The notes under the pieces are model-generated. The model saw nothing but the letters and a program-made list of their open reading frames with translations. It was not told where the DNA came from and did not search any database. A stretch of 64,000 nt of DNA from NCBI GenBank assembly GCA_023974075.1, contig JAMFTG010000647.1:62001-126000 (forward strand), in the 5' to 3' direction. This DNA comes from Chaenocephalus aceratus. Its lineage: Eukaryota; Chordata; Actinopteri; Perciformes; Channichthyidae. The translations under genes and the position numbers were made by a program. Shown here one piece after another: positions 52,747 through 64,000 of this stretch (the first letter of the stretch is position 1; each line of letters begins with the position of its first letter).

Positions 52747-52774
52747 AAAGGGGAGGCAGGGCACTATAGGGTCC

Positions 52775-53200
52775 CCCCCTAAATAGCTGAGGCTTTTATC
52801 CAAAGCGACTTACAATAAGTGCGTTCCACCAAGAAGACACAACCTTGAAGAAAACAGAATCATAAAGTACATCAGGTTTCATAGAGCCAAGCATTTCAAG
52901 TGCTCCTCAGCTGACTTTAGGTAAGCCAGTCCTTTGTTAGTATATAAGTGCTTTGTTAGTAGTTCTATCCTCGAGGTGGAGTCGAAGGAGATGAGTCTTC
53001 AGTCTGGAAGGTGTGTGAGCTTTCTGCTGTCCTGATGTCAATGGGAGCTCATTCCACCATCTTGGAGCCAGGATAGCAAACCCACGTGTTTCTGCTGATG
53101 GGAACTTGGGACGGCCTCCCTGCCTGTCAGCCTTCCATCTGGGCACAAACTGATCTCGTGCCCTCATTGGTCATGTGCGCGTTCGTGTGTGTTGGAGGAG
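52775..53200 (-). pseudogene. LINE-2/Rex1-like ORF2 C-terminal relic
   Basis: The minus-strand frame 53167-52937 encodes RGFAILAPRWWNELPLTSGQ then QKAHTPSRLKTHLLRL. This is the conserved C-terminal signature (R.FS.AAP.LWN.LP... FK..LKTHLF) found at the end of fish L2 and Rex1-type LINE proteins. The sequence continues as a 3' UTR-like segment to about 52775 (TCCAAAGCGACTTACAATAAG). It is a 5'-truncated copy. Confidence 0.7.
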
Positions 53201-55329
53201 GGGCTCTGTGAGGAAGTCTGAAGTTGGTGCATCATGGAATGTGGCTCATTAAAGATAAGTACAGCTATTGTCTCCCTCTTGTAGAACTGGTCGCTCCACC
53301 TGCAGCCGGTAAAACAGGGTTGCCAACTCTCACGCATCTGGCGTGTGACACACGCGTTCACTGTCAATCTCACGCTCTCACGCTGCCCAAACTATTCTCA
53401 CGCCAAAAACAAGATGAATCGGTGATCGTTTTTGGTTGGTTACTTACAATGTTGAGTTGACAGCTGCTCAAGCTGTCGATCCGCTCCCTCCCGCCCCCAC
53501 CACCATCAGACCCCCTACTAGTGCTCGGTCACTGTTCTCTTTGTGAGAGGGTATGAAGGTCTAATTTCTAATGATTGATAGTTACACATACTTGTGGTAT
53601 GTATTAGTTCAGTTTGCCCCTGGTACGTAAAAAGGATAATAATAGCGTTTTTTAAAATTATACTGAGTTATTCTTCTTGTCAGGAACCGCTACGATTCGT
53701 TTGTTTGATGGATTTGGGCCGGTCTGGGTCTAAATGCCAGGGCCCAGTCCAGCCCTGGGTGCTGGCCTAATCATATCACCTGTGTTGGCTTTATGTTTTT
53801 GGTCAAACATTTATTTGTTTCACATTTGCATTGATGTAATCAATAATTTTTCTGATTTAATTAAATAAAAATAATAATAATTTTCAAAAAAAATACAAAA
53901 AAACATATTTCTTGGGGGTGCTTAGGGGGTGCTTTGGCAATCCTAGGGGGTGCTTTGGCTCTTGAGTGTTTAGATAGTTAACTTTAGTCTAAGTTATCTC
54001 AGTGGGTCTCAAACGTTTTGATCACAATGTATGTGTGAGGACTGTCTGAGGTAAGACGGCTTTCATGTGCGCAGCTCCACTTGCTGGAACAGCCTACAGT
54101 CCAAATTGAAATTGAGCAATTGTATTTCTCTGAATGTTTTTAAGGCACGTCTGCACGAGATGCTTTCTGACACTATGGGTGTTTGTAAGTGTTGGTGAAT
54201 ATGTAAATATGATGTCCTCTATTGTTTGTTTTTATGTTGTTTTTATGTTTCATGTGGAACTAAATTGATGCAGGTCTCCCTTGCAAAAGAGATCCATGAT
54301 CTCAAGGGACCTATCCGTCTGAATAAAGGTTTGAAATGAAATGTAAACACATATTTCCAAGGCTCTCCTTTATAATGATTGGGATAAAACAGGTTTGAAA
54401 TCATTCCAATGTAAACTATAGGACAGTAAACCAGACATATCGTTTTAAACTGGAGAGATACAAAAATATGCATAAATAAAATAGTAAAATAAGATATGAA
54501 TACGTTACATGTATTTGTTGTTGGCTATGGGTTACTGGTTATGTTCACATACTTATTTAATTATTCAAATGTAAACCGATCTTTTTCATATGGGTGTTTA
54601 GAGTTGTACCCCCTAGATCAGGTCTCTAGTCATTCTGCTCAAAGTGCACCAGATTGAAGCATTTTACTTTAAAATGTTCAAACCTGTCTTCCCGGTACGC
54701 CTGAGAGGCAGATATGCTTGTTTTTCTCAACAAGAACTGTTTTTAAATGGGGGGGGGTTCCTTTAAAAGTTGGACTGTTGCAGCTTCAGTGGTTCAGGTT
54801 ACAGTTACATAGCAGTGAATATAAACAGATTCATGTGAATATTACTGTAAACTAACCTGTGTGAAAGTTTCTCGAATACATGTAATTGTGTTGGTGGAAG
54901 AAGCAAGTATCATATTTTTACCCTGCCCCTCAAAGAATCGGAATTGAGAACCGTTAAGAACCGGAATCGAAAAGAATCGAAATCGGAATCAGAATCGTGG
55001 AAATTCAAACGATACCCAACCCTACGTGTTGCCCTCTGCCAACTCATTGTTGATGAACTGCACATCTCTGGCAGCTCCTTTACCACCTCAGTACTTCAGC
55101 GAGCATTGACGTCATCTTCTGGATGGCAATGTCTGAAGAAAAAGATAATTGAAAGTGTAAAGTGAGAATAGAAAATAACCTGCAAATGACTCATGAGGAA
55201 TTACACTAGGTCTAATAGACTTGCCTTTCAAAAGCAGCCTGGCGTCATCACCGCGCATCTGTGTGGTTCCATCTGTAGAACACACATATTCATGAGACTC
55301 AATCACTGCACACACTTTGAACGGTTATG

Positions 55330-55330
<1 letters not shown>
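53201..55330. other. Intergenic DNA with a third LINE tail copy
   Basis: Bases 54265-54340 are the minus-strand match of the LINE tails at 25.4 and 29.5 kb (GCAGGTCTCCCTTGCAAAAG, AGATCCATGATCTCAAGGGA). Bases 54935-55025 (GGAATCGAAAAGAATCG and ACGATACCCAACCCTA) look like one end of a hAT-type element whose partner end I could not find. Elsewhere nothing is recognised. Confidence 0.5.

Positions 55331-55331
<1 letters not shown>

Positions 55332-55364
<33 letters not shown>
55332..55364. repeat. (TG)n microsatellite
   Basis: An uninterrupted TG run of 33 bases, 170 bases upstream of the long CA tract. Confidence 0.95.
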
Positions 55365-55367
<3 letters not shown>

Positions 55368-55537
55368 ATATAGTGATCCAGTGTTTAGTCAGTAGCAGGG
55401 GTCTCTCCTTCCCTACAGCTCTTTGGTAAACAGAAAAGGCGTGTTCAGTTTCCTCTCAGGAGAGAGAACTCATACAGAGGAATTGAAAACACAGGACCAC
55501 AATGGAAACAAGCCTGATCATCATCAGAATATAGAGA

Positions 55538-55713
<176 letters not shown>

Positions 55714-55854
55714 CCAATGATCCAAAGGAACGTGAAAAGCCCTACATGTAGCGCAGATGTCAAAAAAGCCATGAGAGCAGCTGGAAAGAAATGCAGGTAA
55801 GAATGTAGCTTTATACTACATGAGGGAGCAGGAGGAGGATCTATCTATGGTATG

Positions 55855-56175
55855 ACTTACAAGAAACAAGGCTGGGTTCCCTGGCTCTTGGCCATAACAC
55901 AGAGCGTGGGAAGGACGAGAACATATATGAAAAATATATTTATTAACAGAAGCTTAACGTAAACCAAAAAACTAACACAAAGGAAAAACAAAAGACGAAG
56001 CGACGTAGCTGCTCCGAGGTCAGGTCCTCTGCGGGAGAGCAATTGCGGGTCTCACTCAGGCCCTTTAACCCTCTGGTACCGGCCGCCAGGTGTCCTCAAT
56101 CCCAGCTGATAGACCAAAGGGAAAACCTTAAAGGAACATACACACACACCAGAGATAACAAGGCAGGGGTCGTCA
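55855..56175 (-). other. Possible minus-strand LTR or repeat adjoining the solo LTR
   Basis: On the minus strand the segment reads TGTGACGACCCCTGCCTTGT... with an AATAAA near 55945, then a Gly/Ser-poor tail ending near CCAGGGAACCCAGCC. The polarity resembles an LTR, but its left end and target duplication could not be fixed. Confidence 0.35.
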
Positions 56176-56180
56176 CACGA

Positions 56181-56691
56181 TGAGAGGAATTGCGGTATCT
56201 CCTTCTCCTTTTTTCTGTTTGTTTGTCTATCTGTTTGTCTGTCTTCCTGGCTGGGCGTGGTTGACCTACTTTCCGCTCCTGTTTCTCATCATCACTGATT
56301 ACCACTACTCACCTGCTGCTGCTTAAAACTCCGGTTCGATCATCAGACTTCGCCAGTTCTTCGTATACTCACAGTGGTAAACTCCAGTTCCGGCTGACTA
56401 GTATTGCTAGTCTTTTTGTATACTCTTCCAGTTGGATTTTTTCATATACTAATCCTGTTCTGTTTTGTGCCTGTTCCAGAAACTCCATATTCCATTCCGT
56501 CCTGCCTGCCACGTCCAGCCCAACCTCCGTCTCAGCCCTGCTCCACGTTCTTCCCACTCTGTTGAGAGTTTACTTTGTCTCCTGCCTGTTTTTTGAGGAC
56601 GTAAATAAATCCAGTTTTTTTGACACTTCACCTAAGTCTCCGTCCCAAGTGTTCTTGCATAGCGGGTTCAAGTTTTGAGTAGAGCGTAACA
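56181..56691 (+). mobile_element. Solo LTR with 5-bp target duplication CACGA
   Basis: It starts TGAGAGGAATTGCGG and ends GAGCGTAACA, with CACGA on both sides (56176-56180, 56692-56696). AATAAA near 56604 followed by GT/T-rich sequence gives a plus orientation. The frames at 56096-56631 on the opposite strand are not genes. It is unrelated to the LTR family at 1549-2113. It ends 27 bases before the minisatellite. Confidence 0.85.
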
Positions 56692-56718
56692 CACGATGTA
56701 TATGGTAAATTCGGCCCT

Positions 56719-59700
56719 GCTCTAAAGTGACTCTATAGTGACTCTAAAGTGACTCTATCATGACTCTGTAGTGACTCTAAGTGACTCTAAAGTGACTCTG
56801 TAGTGATTCTATAGTGACTCTGTAGTGACTCTGTAGTGACTCTGTAGTGACTCTATAGTGACTCTGTAGTGACTCTATAGTGACTCTGTAGTGACTCTGT
56901 AGTGACTCTGTAGCAGTGGCGGGCCGTGCATTTCACACCTAGGCCTTCAGTGATGTCCGACACAGTCCAACCTGAATTATTCCACCTCTTAATACCATCA
57001 TTATGACGCCATGGCTCTAGAAACTATACATTTAGACAGAAACGCAGTATAACCGGGCGTTGCATCACCTTAACATAGTCAAGTACAACAGAGTTATATT
57101 AATATTTCCGAAGCATTTATAATCAATATATCCGCATTTACAATTAAGAGTGTTAAACTACCAGCTTTAAGATCGCTTGGATACTGTCAAAACTTAAAAA
57201 TAAAAGGGGCTTTTAAGGCATTAGTCTACAAAGTTTTATTAAGTCCACCAAAAGTATCTGAGCTTTAACAAGTTTGTTCACTAAACAGCGCATTGTCGCA
57301 CCCAAAGCAGTTTCATTTAAGAAACGTGACGATAAAGACACAAACTATTCACTGAAAATAAAAGAAAACAAACAATTAATTTGCATTTGTTCATGAGGAT
57401 ATATTTGCGACAGTGGTGAAAGTGTATTCCTAGCCCTGAATGTCCACTTTGATAAAGGTTAAACCAAAACAATTCAACAAGTCTCCTTGAGTACTTTTAC
57501 TGCACAGCTGAGCCAGTGCGCCACACACCTCTATATCTCTTGCAGAAGCATCAAACATTTATTTTTTATATATTTGTCATTTTAATTACATATATATTAA
57601 TTCGTTAATATTGATTTAATATTAACGACATAAAATGACAAAAATATATTAAAAAAAAATAAAATGCTTTGTACTCACCAAAACAACTGATTATTTGAAC
57701 ACAAAATCCATCCTCCTTTCTTTCCTCAAGAAGACTTCAATGACTCTGTTGTACAGTTTATCTGTGCGTTTCAGTTCCACCAATAAGTCATTTTCTATAC
57801 TGTAGACATGAAGGCTAATGATGAAAGCCGAGTCTGTCCAGTAGAATTTCTGGCATAAGTTTTAATTCGCTGTAAGTGCCCAGCCGTGCTTTGGTGTCTC
57901 GTTGCTGCCTTGGTTAGACAACTCAAGTTTGCAAATCCAGTGTGGCTCCAAACACCAAATCGATCATTTGCAAATAGCAGGCATTCCCAGCAGTACAATT
58001 TGCAGTGCCTCTCGGAGGCTGTGAGCCAGGGGTACCGCTCGTAGTTAGTGATTTGAAAGTGGCGGACAAACCCTTTCCCCCACTGTGATAGGCTCGCTAG
58101 CGTCGGGGTTGGCCGTTCTCTTCTCACAATGTCTAGCTTTTCTTGAAAAGTTCGTCTTGAAAATGGCGTTGTAATTATATCTGCGACCAAATCGATCTCT
58201 TCTCCTCCTTCAGCCATTGTGGGTTGAAAAAAAACAGCTTGTAGAAATCTACACAAATTAGCTCGTTCAAATTCAAGTTCAGTTTGCTAGCTCTACATAG
58301 CTCTGCCTCTCAATAGTGCGTATCCAATCAAAAGACGTGCACGTGCTGACGTCATCGTACGCCTGCTAGCTGGCCCGTTGTCGCCAACTCAAAATCTGAT
58401 TGGTTAACGCCACAGTTTTGTTTCCGTTCACTTTCAGCTACAGGCGCCCGCACTGTTGATTCTGAAGGCCTAAGGGCAGATTTCTTGGACCCTGGCAACA
58501 CATTATGGCTGAAATATGATTGGATAAAAGCTCTAACATAAAGGCCAGCCCTCCAAATCTTGTTCTGAGGCTGGAAGCAGCGCAACCAAGAGGAAAGCTA
58601 TGAAATGAAAAGAATAGACTATGGGGAATAATTTAATACATATTTGTGGAAAAAATATATCAAAATTAAATTTATATTCTGATGATGTTTAGGCCAGCAG
58701 AGAAGGCCTTGCTGGCCCTGACGGCCCACCACTGCTCTATAGTGACTCTGTAGTGACTCTATAGTGACTCTGTAGTGACTCTATAGTGACTCTGTAGTGA
58801 CTCTGTAGTGACTCTATAGTGACTCTGTAGTGACTCTGTAGTGACTCTGTAGTGACTCTATCGTGACTCTGTAGTGACTCTGGAGTGACTCTGTAGTGAA
58901 TCTATAGTGACTAGTGACTCTGTAGTGACTCTGTAGTGAATCTATAGTGACTCTGTAGTGACTCTATAGTGACTCTGGAGTGACTCTGTAGTGACTCTAT
59001 AGTGACTCTGTAGTGACTCTGTAGTGACTCTATAGTGACTCTGGAGTGACTCTGTAGTGAATCTATAGTGACTCTATAGTGACTCTGTAGTGACTCTGTA
59101 GTGACTCTATAGTGACTCTATAGTGACTCTAAAGTGACTCTGTAGTGACTCTGTAGTGATTCTGTAGTGACTCTGTAGTGACTCTGTAGTGACTCTAAAG
59201 TGACTCTAAAGTGACTCTGTAGTGACTCTGTAGTGACTCTAGAGTGACTCTGTAGTGACTCTAAAGTGACTCTAAAGTGACTCTGTAGTGACTCTGTAGT
59301 GACTCTGTCGTGACTCTGTAGTGACTCTGTAGTGACTCTGGAGTGACTCTGGAGTGACTCTGTAGTGACTCTGTAGTGACTCTATAGTGATTCTGTAGTG
59401 ACTCTAAAGTGACTCTGTAGTGACTCTGTAGTGACTCTGTAGTGATTCTGTAGTGACTCTGTAGTGACTCTGTAGTGACTCTAAAGTGACTCTGTAGTGA
59501 CTCTGTAGTGACTCTAAAGTGACTCTGTCGTGACTCTGTAGTGACTCTGTAGTGACTGAGTGACTCTGGAGTGACTCTGTAGTGACTCTGTAGTGACTCT
59601 ATAGTGATTCTGTAGTGACTCTAAAGTGACTCTATAGTGACTCTGTAGTGACTCTATAGTGACTCTAAAGTGACTCTATAGTGACTCTGTAGTGACTCTG

Positions 59701-62508
59701 TAGTGACTCTGTAGTGACTCTAAAGTGACTCTGTAGTGACTCTGTAGTGACTCTAAAGTGACTCTGTAGTGACTCTAAAGTGACTCTGTAGTGACTCTAT
59801 AGTGACTCTAAAGTGACTCTGTAGTGACTCTGTAGTGACTCTAAAGTGACTCTAAAGTGACTCTGTAGTGACTCTGTAGTGACTCTAAAGTGACTCTAAA
59901 GTGACTCTGTAGTGACTCTGTAGTGATTCTGTAGTGACTCTAAAGTGACTCTGTAGTGACTCTGTAGTGACTCTATAGTGACTCTAAAGTGACTCTATAG
60001 TGACTCTATAGTGACTCTAAAGTGACTCTATAGTGACTCTGTAGTGACTCTATAGTGACTCTAAAGTGACTCTATAGTGACTCTGTAGTGACTCTGTAGT
60101 GACTCTAAAGTGACTCTATAGTGACTCTAAAGTGACTCTATAGTGACTCTCTAGTGACTCTAAAGTGACTCTGTAGTGACTCTATAGTGACTCTGTAGTG
60201 ACTCTGTAGTGACTCTAAAGTGACTCTATAGTGACTCTGTAGTGACTCTAAAGTGACTCTGTAGTGACTCTAAAGTGACTCTGTAGTGACTCTGTAGTGA
60301 CTCTATAGTGACTCTAAAGTGACTCTGTAGTGACTCTATAGTGACTCTAAAGTGATTCTATAGTGACTCTGTAGTGACTCTGTAGTGACTCTCTAGTGAC
60401 TCTAAAGTGACTCTGTAGTGACTCTATAGTGACTCTGTAGTGACTCTATAGTGACTCTGTAGTGACTCTCTAGTGACTCTAAAGTGACTCTGTAGTGACT
60501 CTATAGTGACTCTGTAGTGACTCTGTAGTGACTCTGTAGTGACTCTAAAGTGACTCTATAGTGACTCTAAAGTGACTCTGTAGTGACTCTAAAGTGACTC
60601 TGTAGTGACTCTGTAGTGACTATGTAGTGACTCTAAAGTGACTCTGTAGTGACTCTGTAGTGACTCTAAAGTGACTCTATAGTGACTCTGTAGTGATTCT
60701 ATAGTGACTCTGTAGTGACTCTCTAGTGACTCTAAAGTGACTCTGTAGTGACTCTGTAGTGACTCTAAAGTGACTCTAAAGTGATTCTATAGTGACTCTG
60801 TAGTGACTCTCTAGTGACTCTAAAGTGACTCTGTAGTGACTCTGTAGTGACTCTAAAGTGACTCTATAGTGACTCTGTAGTGACTCTGTAGTGACTCTAA
60901 AGTGACTCTGTAGTGACTCTAAAGTGACTCTATAGTGACTCTGTAGTGACTCTGTAGTGACTCTATAGTGACTCTGTAGTGACTCTGTAGTGAATCTAAA
61001 GTGACTCTATACTGACTCTGTAGTGACTCTGTAGTGACTCTGTAGTGACTCTAAAGTGACTCTATAGTGACTCTGTAGTGACTCTATAGTGACTCTGTAG
61101 TGACTCTAAAGTGACTCTGTAGTGATTATATAGTGACTCTGTAGTGACTCTGTAGTGATTCTATAGTGACTCTGTAGTGACTCTGTAGTGACTCTAAAGT
61201 GACTCTATAGTGACTCTGTAGTGACTCTGTAGTGACTCTAAAGTGACTCTGTAGTGACTCTGTAGTGACTCTATAGTGACTCTGTAGTGACTCTAAAGTG
61301 ACTCTATAGTGACTCTGTAGTGATTCTGTAGTGACTCTGTAGTGACTCTAAAGTGACTCTGTAGTGACTCTGTAGTGACTCTGTAGTGACTCTAAAGTGA
61401 CTCTGTAGTGACTCTGTAGTGACTCTATAGTGACTCTGTAGTGACTCTAAAGTGACTCTATAGTGACTCTGTAGTGATTCTGTAGTGACTCTGTAGTGGC
61501 TCTGAAGTGACTCTATAGTGACTCTAAAGTGACTCTGTAGTGACTCTGTAGTGACTCTGAAGTGACTCTATAGTGACTCTAAAGTGACTCTAAAGTGACT
61601 CTATAGTGACTCTGTAGTGACTCTATAGTGACTCTGTAGTGACTCTGTAGTGACTCTGTAGTGACTCTATAGTGACTCTGTAGTGACTCTAAAGTGACTC
61701 TATAGTGACTCTGTAGTGATTCTGTAGTGACTCTGTAGTGGCTCTGAAGTGACTCTATAGTGACTCTAAAGTGACTCTGTAGTGACTCTGTAGTGGCTCT
61801 GAAGTGACTCTATAGTGACTCTAAAGTGACTCTGTAGTGACTCTGTAGTGACTCTGTAGTGACTCTGTAGTGATTCTGTAGTGACTCTGTAGTGACTCTA
61901 AAGTGACTCTATAGTGACTCTGTAGTTACTCTGTAGTGACTCTAAAGTGACTCTGTAGTGACTCTAAAGTGACTCTATAGTGACTCTGTAGTTACTCTGT
62001 AGTGACTCTAAAGTGACTCTGTAGTGACTCTAAAGTGACTCTGTAGTGACTCTAAAGTGACTCTAAAGTGACTCTATTGTGACTCTGTAGTGACTCTGTA
62101 GTGACTCTGTAGTGGCTCTGAAGTGACTCTGTAGTGACTCTGTAGTGACTCTGTAGTGACTCTAAAGTGACTCTCTAGTGACTCTAAAGTGACTCTGTAG
62201 TGACTCTGTAGTGACTCTATAGTGACTCTATAGTGACTCTAAAGTGACTCTAAAGTGACTCTGTAGTGACTCTGTAGTGATTCTATAGTGACTCTAAAGT
62301 GACTCTGTCGTGACTCGATAGTGACTCTCTAGTGACTCTAAAGTGACTCTGTAGTGACTCTGTAGTGATTCTGTAGTGACTCTAAAGTGACTCTGTCGTG
62401 ACTCTGTAGTGACTCTAAAGTGACTCTGTCGTGACTCTGTAGTGACTCTGTAGTGACTCTGTCGTGACTCTGTCGTGACTCTAAAGTGACTCTGTCGTGA
62501 CTCTGTAT
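56719..62508. repeat. 11-bp minisatellite/satellite array (GTGACTCTNNA)n
   Basis: The array is built from an 11-bp unit, GTGACTCTGTA, alternating with GTGACTCTATA, GTGACTCTAAA and rarer GTC, GGA, CTA and GAA variants or GTGATTCT/GTGGCTCT forms. Excluding the inserted hAT element (56914-58734) it spans about 3.97 kb, or roughly 360 units. Unit-length exceptions occur at about 58908 and 59553. Larger blocks recur, for example around GTAGTGGCTCTGAAG at 61495, 61738, 61792 and 62111. The 11-aa periodic frame at 62294-62557 is a by-product of the period, not a protein gene. Confidence 0.97.
56914..58734 (-). mobile_element. hAT element inserted in the 11-bp array, carrying a TTF-type zinc finger exon
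   Basis: The ends CAGTGGCGGGCCGT and ACGGCCCACCACTG are inverted with one mismatch. The flanks CTCTGTAG (56906-56913) and CTCTATAG (58735-58742) differ at one base and fit nTnnnnAn. The minus frame 58256-57795 encodes an N-terminal transposase segment with a TTF-type finger (ERHCKLYCWECLLFANDR, GFANLSCLTKAATRHQSTAG, HLQRI), as in ZMYM1-like hAT proteins. The catalytic domain is missing, so the element is non-autonomous. Confidence 0.9.
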
Positions 62509-63831
62509 GGGGCAGCCATAACCTCTGCCGCACTGCAGGGGGCGCACGTGAGCCCACAGTTTCTTGTTGCTATTGTTATTCTACGCAGAGACGGTAGACA
62601 CATTCAACAAGCTAGACTTTTGAAACTAGAGGAAGATAAGGAGGACTTTTACAAAACAATAATAGAGATTGTTGTCCAGAAGGATAGCATGGACTTCATC
62701 TTCAAGTCAAGGGAAGACCACAACTGTAATGAAAACGGGATCTTACTAAGAGAGAACAATCCAATATTTAAATGAAACCACTAATTACAATTACATGTCT
62801 TGGGTATCCTTTTGTTGAACGGTCTGTTTGAAATGAATTGAAGCTTCAGACTAAAAAAGCTTTTGAAAATAACAGAATATTTCGATTAAAGTCAAAATAT
62901 CATATTTGTAAATCTGACTTTGAAAGAGTCCGTGCCTCACCAGCCATGAACCTCACCACACGTTACTGGTTCATATTGTGTATATCAAACCATGGTGGAA
63001 GAAGTACTCAGATACTTTAATGAAGTAAAAGTACAAGGTCCACAAGTACAGCTGCAAGTGCAGAGGAATCCAAAGAGCTGCGTCACCTCCCTCTGCTGGA
63101 TGAAAAACTAAACTTTCCCTCAAACCAGTTAGTAGATTTACTCAAGTACTGCGCCAGAGTGCAATTGGGAGGTACCTGCACGTTACGCTAGTATTCCCAT
63201 GTTTTGCTACTTTATACTATTACTTCTCTACTTTGCAAGTTCATATTATTCATACAAAATATAACTCAAGTCATGAATATGATACATTATTCTGGATTTA
63301 CAAACTCATAGTATTCAATGTTTAAATTATGTTCCCATGAATGAGTAACCAGTGATACATATTATTCTGAAAATCACTTTTCTGCAAACGTTTTTTTCCT
63401 GAGAAATTGGCCAAAATTAAATGAAAGAAATATGATTTTTGTTCATATTCATATACAAAAAACATGAATACATGAAAAGTGTATTGTTGTTTATTATTAA
63501 GATACTTTCACAACATTATAATAAGAGGAAGTGTGAGAGACAGGGTTTTGTTTTGGTCAAAATCATATTGCCATCTAGTGGCGACCTTGTGCACTGCATG
63601 GATAATAAAGGACTACAATTCCCATGTTGCAGCCAATTGAGAGACAGAGTCAACCTGTGGGGAAGATGCCGCTAAAACACAACTGACCAGTTCTTTAAAG
63701 TTTATCATCCAACAGAAACATCAAGAACATCTTCGTTTGCTTCAATGCTCTACGTGCATTCCCTAAGATATTGAAGGGACTGTTATTTTGTTATTTTGTA
63801 TATATTGATTGTTGTGTAAATGTGTCTGTTA

Positions 63832-63872
<41 letters not shown>

Positions 63873-64000
63873 AGAGTTGGTGAGGTCCTGATAATTTATT
63901 CCGGGAAATGATTCTGACCTACTAATTGACCTGACCGAAGTTATTGAGTCTATGTAAGTTTACTGCTTGGCTCAGATTGTATGATGTCCTTTATTGTTTT
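62509..64000. other. Right-end non-coding DNA with fragments of a fish repeat
   Basis: Bases 62990-63140 (GAAGTACTCAGATACTTTAA, GTAAAAGTAC) match a widespread fish repeat, of which decayed pieces also lie near 1.1, 6.4, 6.85 and 49.15 kb. The frame at 62497-62775 (QQARLLKLEEDKEDFYKTII...) is open but unrecognised. An (AT)n run lies at 63836-63870. No gene is supported. Confidence 0.45.

Noticed and set aside
56719..62508. CRISPR-like array
   Set aside because: There are no unique spacers. The unit is 11 bp, tandem and contiguous, in a vertebrate genome.
62294..62557. Minus-strand frame with an 11-residue repeat (ESRQSHFRVTT type)
   Set aside because: It is a by-product of the 11-bp array when variants that create TAG are absent. 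The frame breaks as soon as AAA or ATA units appear.

Overview
This is a window of a teleost (ray-finned fish) nuclear genome. The genes are split into exons with canonical GT-AG junctions. The intergenic and intronic DNA is dense with hAT, piggyBac and other DNA transposons, LINE tails, tRNA-derived SINE sequence, LTR elements, long (CA)n and (TTC)n tracts and a minisatellite, as is typical of a percomorph-like fish. No species can be named from the sequence.

Three protein-coding genes are supported. From left to right they are mxra7 (minus strand, three of its exons, ATG at 7432), srsf2 (minus strand, two coding exons, 10372-11619) and rnf157 (plus strand, 19 coding exons, 12777-40958). srsf2 and rnf157 are head to head, with 1.16 kb between their start codons. 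MXRA7, SRSF2 and RNF157 are all on human chromosome 17q25, so this is a rearranged and compacted version of a conserved neighbourhood. srsf2 encodes an SR splicing factor (RRM plus RS tail). rnf157 encodes a mahogunin-like RING E3 ubiquitin ligase. mxra7 encodes a small single-pass membrane protein. They look like neighbours by synteny, with no shared pathway visible.

The main surprise in the genes is that rnf157 is intact in exon structure and splice phase but carries five single-base frameshifts. Each can be placed in or beside a homopolymer run (exons 2, 6, 10, 12 and 15). Undoing all five brings every exon back into phase and gives an open frame of 701 codons, close to human RNF157. This looks more like uncorrected consensus errors than gene death.

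The mobile elements can be bounded unusually well. Four hAT-type elements have 8-bp target duplications and terminal inverted repeats, and a fifth sits inside a minisatellite. Other elements include nested piggyBac-type MITEs, a non-autonomous LTR element inserted inside a DNA transposon, two solo LTRs with 5-bp target duplications, a SINE bracketed by an identical 59-bp duplication, and a foldback with 99-bp arms.

From about 43 kb to the right end there is no host gene that I can recognise. That part holds a 5'-truncated L1-type LINE (minus), an LTR fragment split by a BED-finger hAT element, the foldback, decayed ZMYM1-like hAT transposase pieces, a LINE-2/Rex1-like C-terminus and a 170-bp (CA)n tract. 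It also holds a 5.8-kb array of an 11-bp unit (56719-62508).
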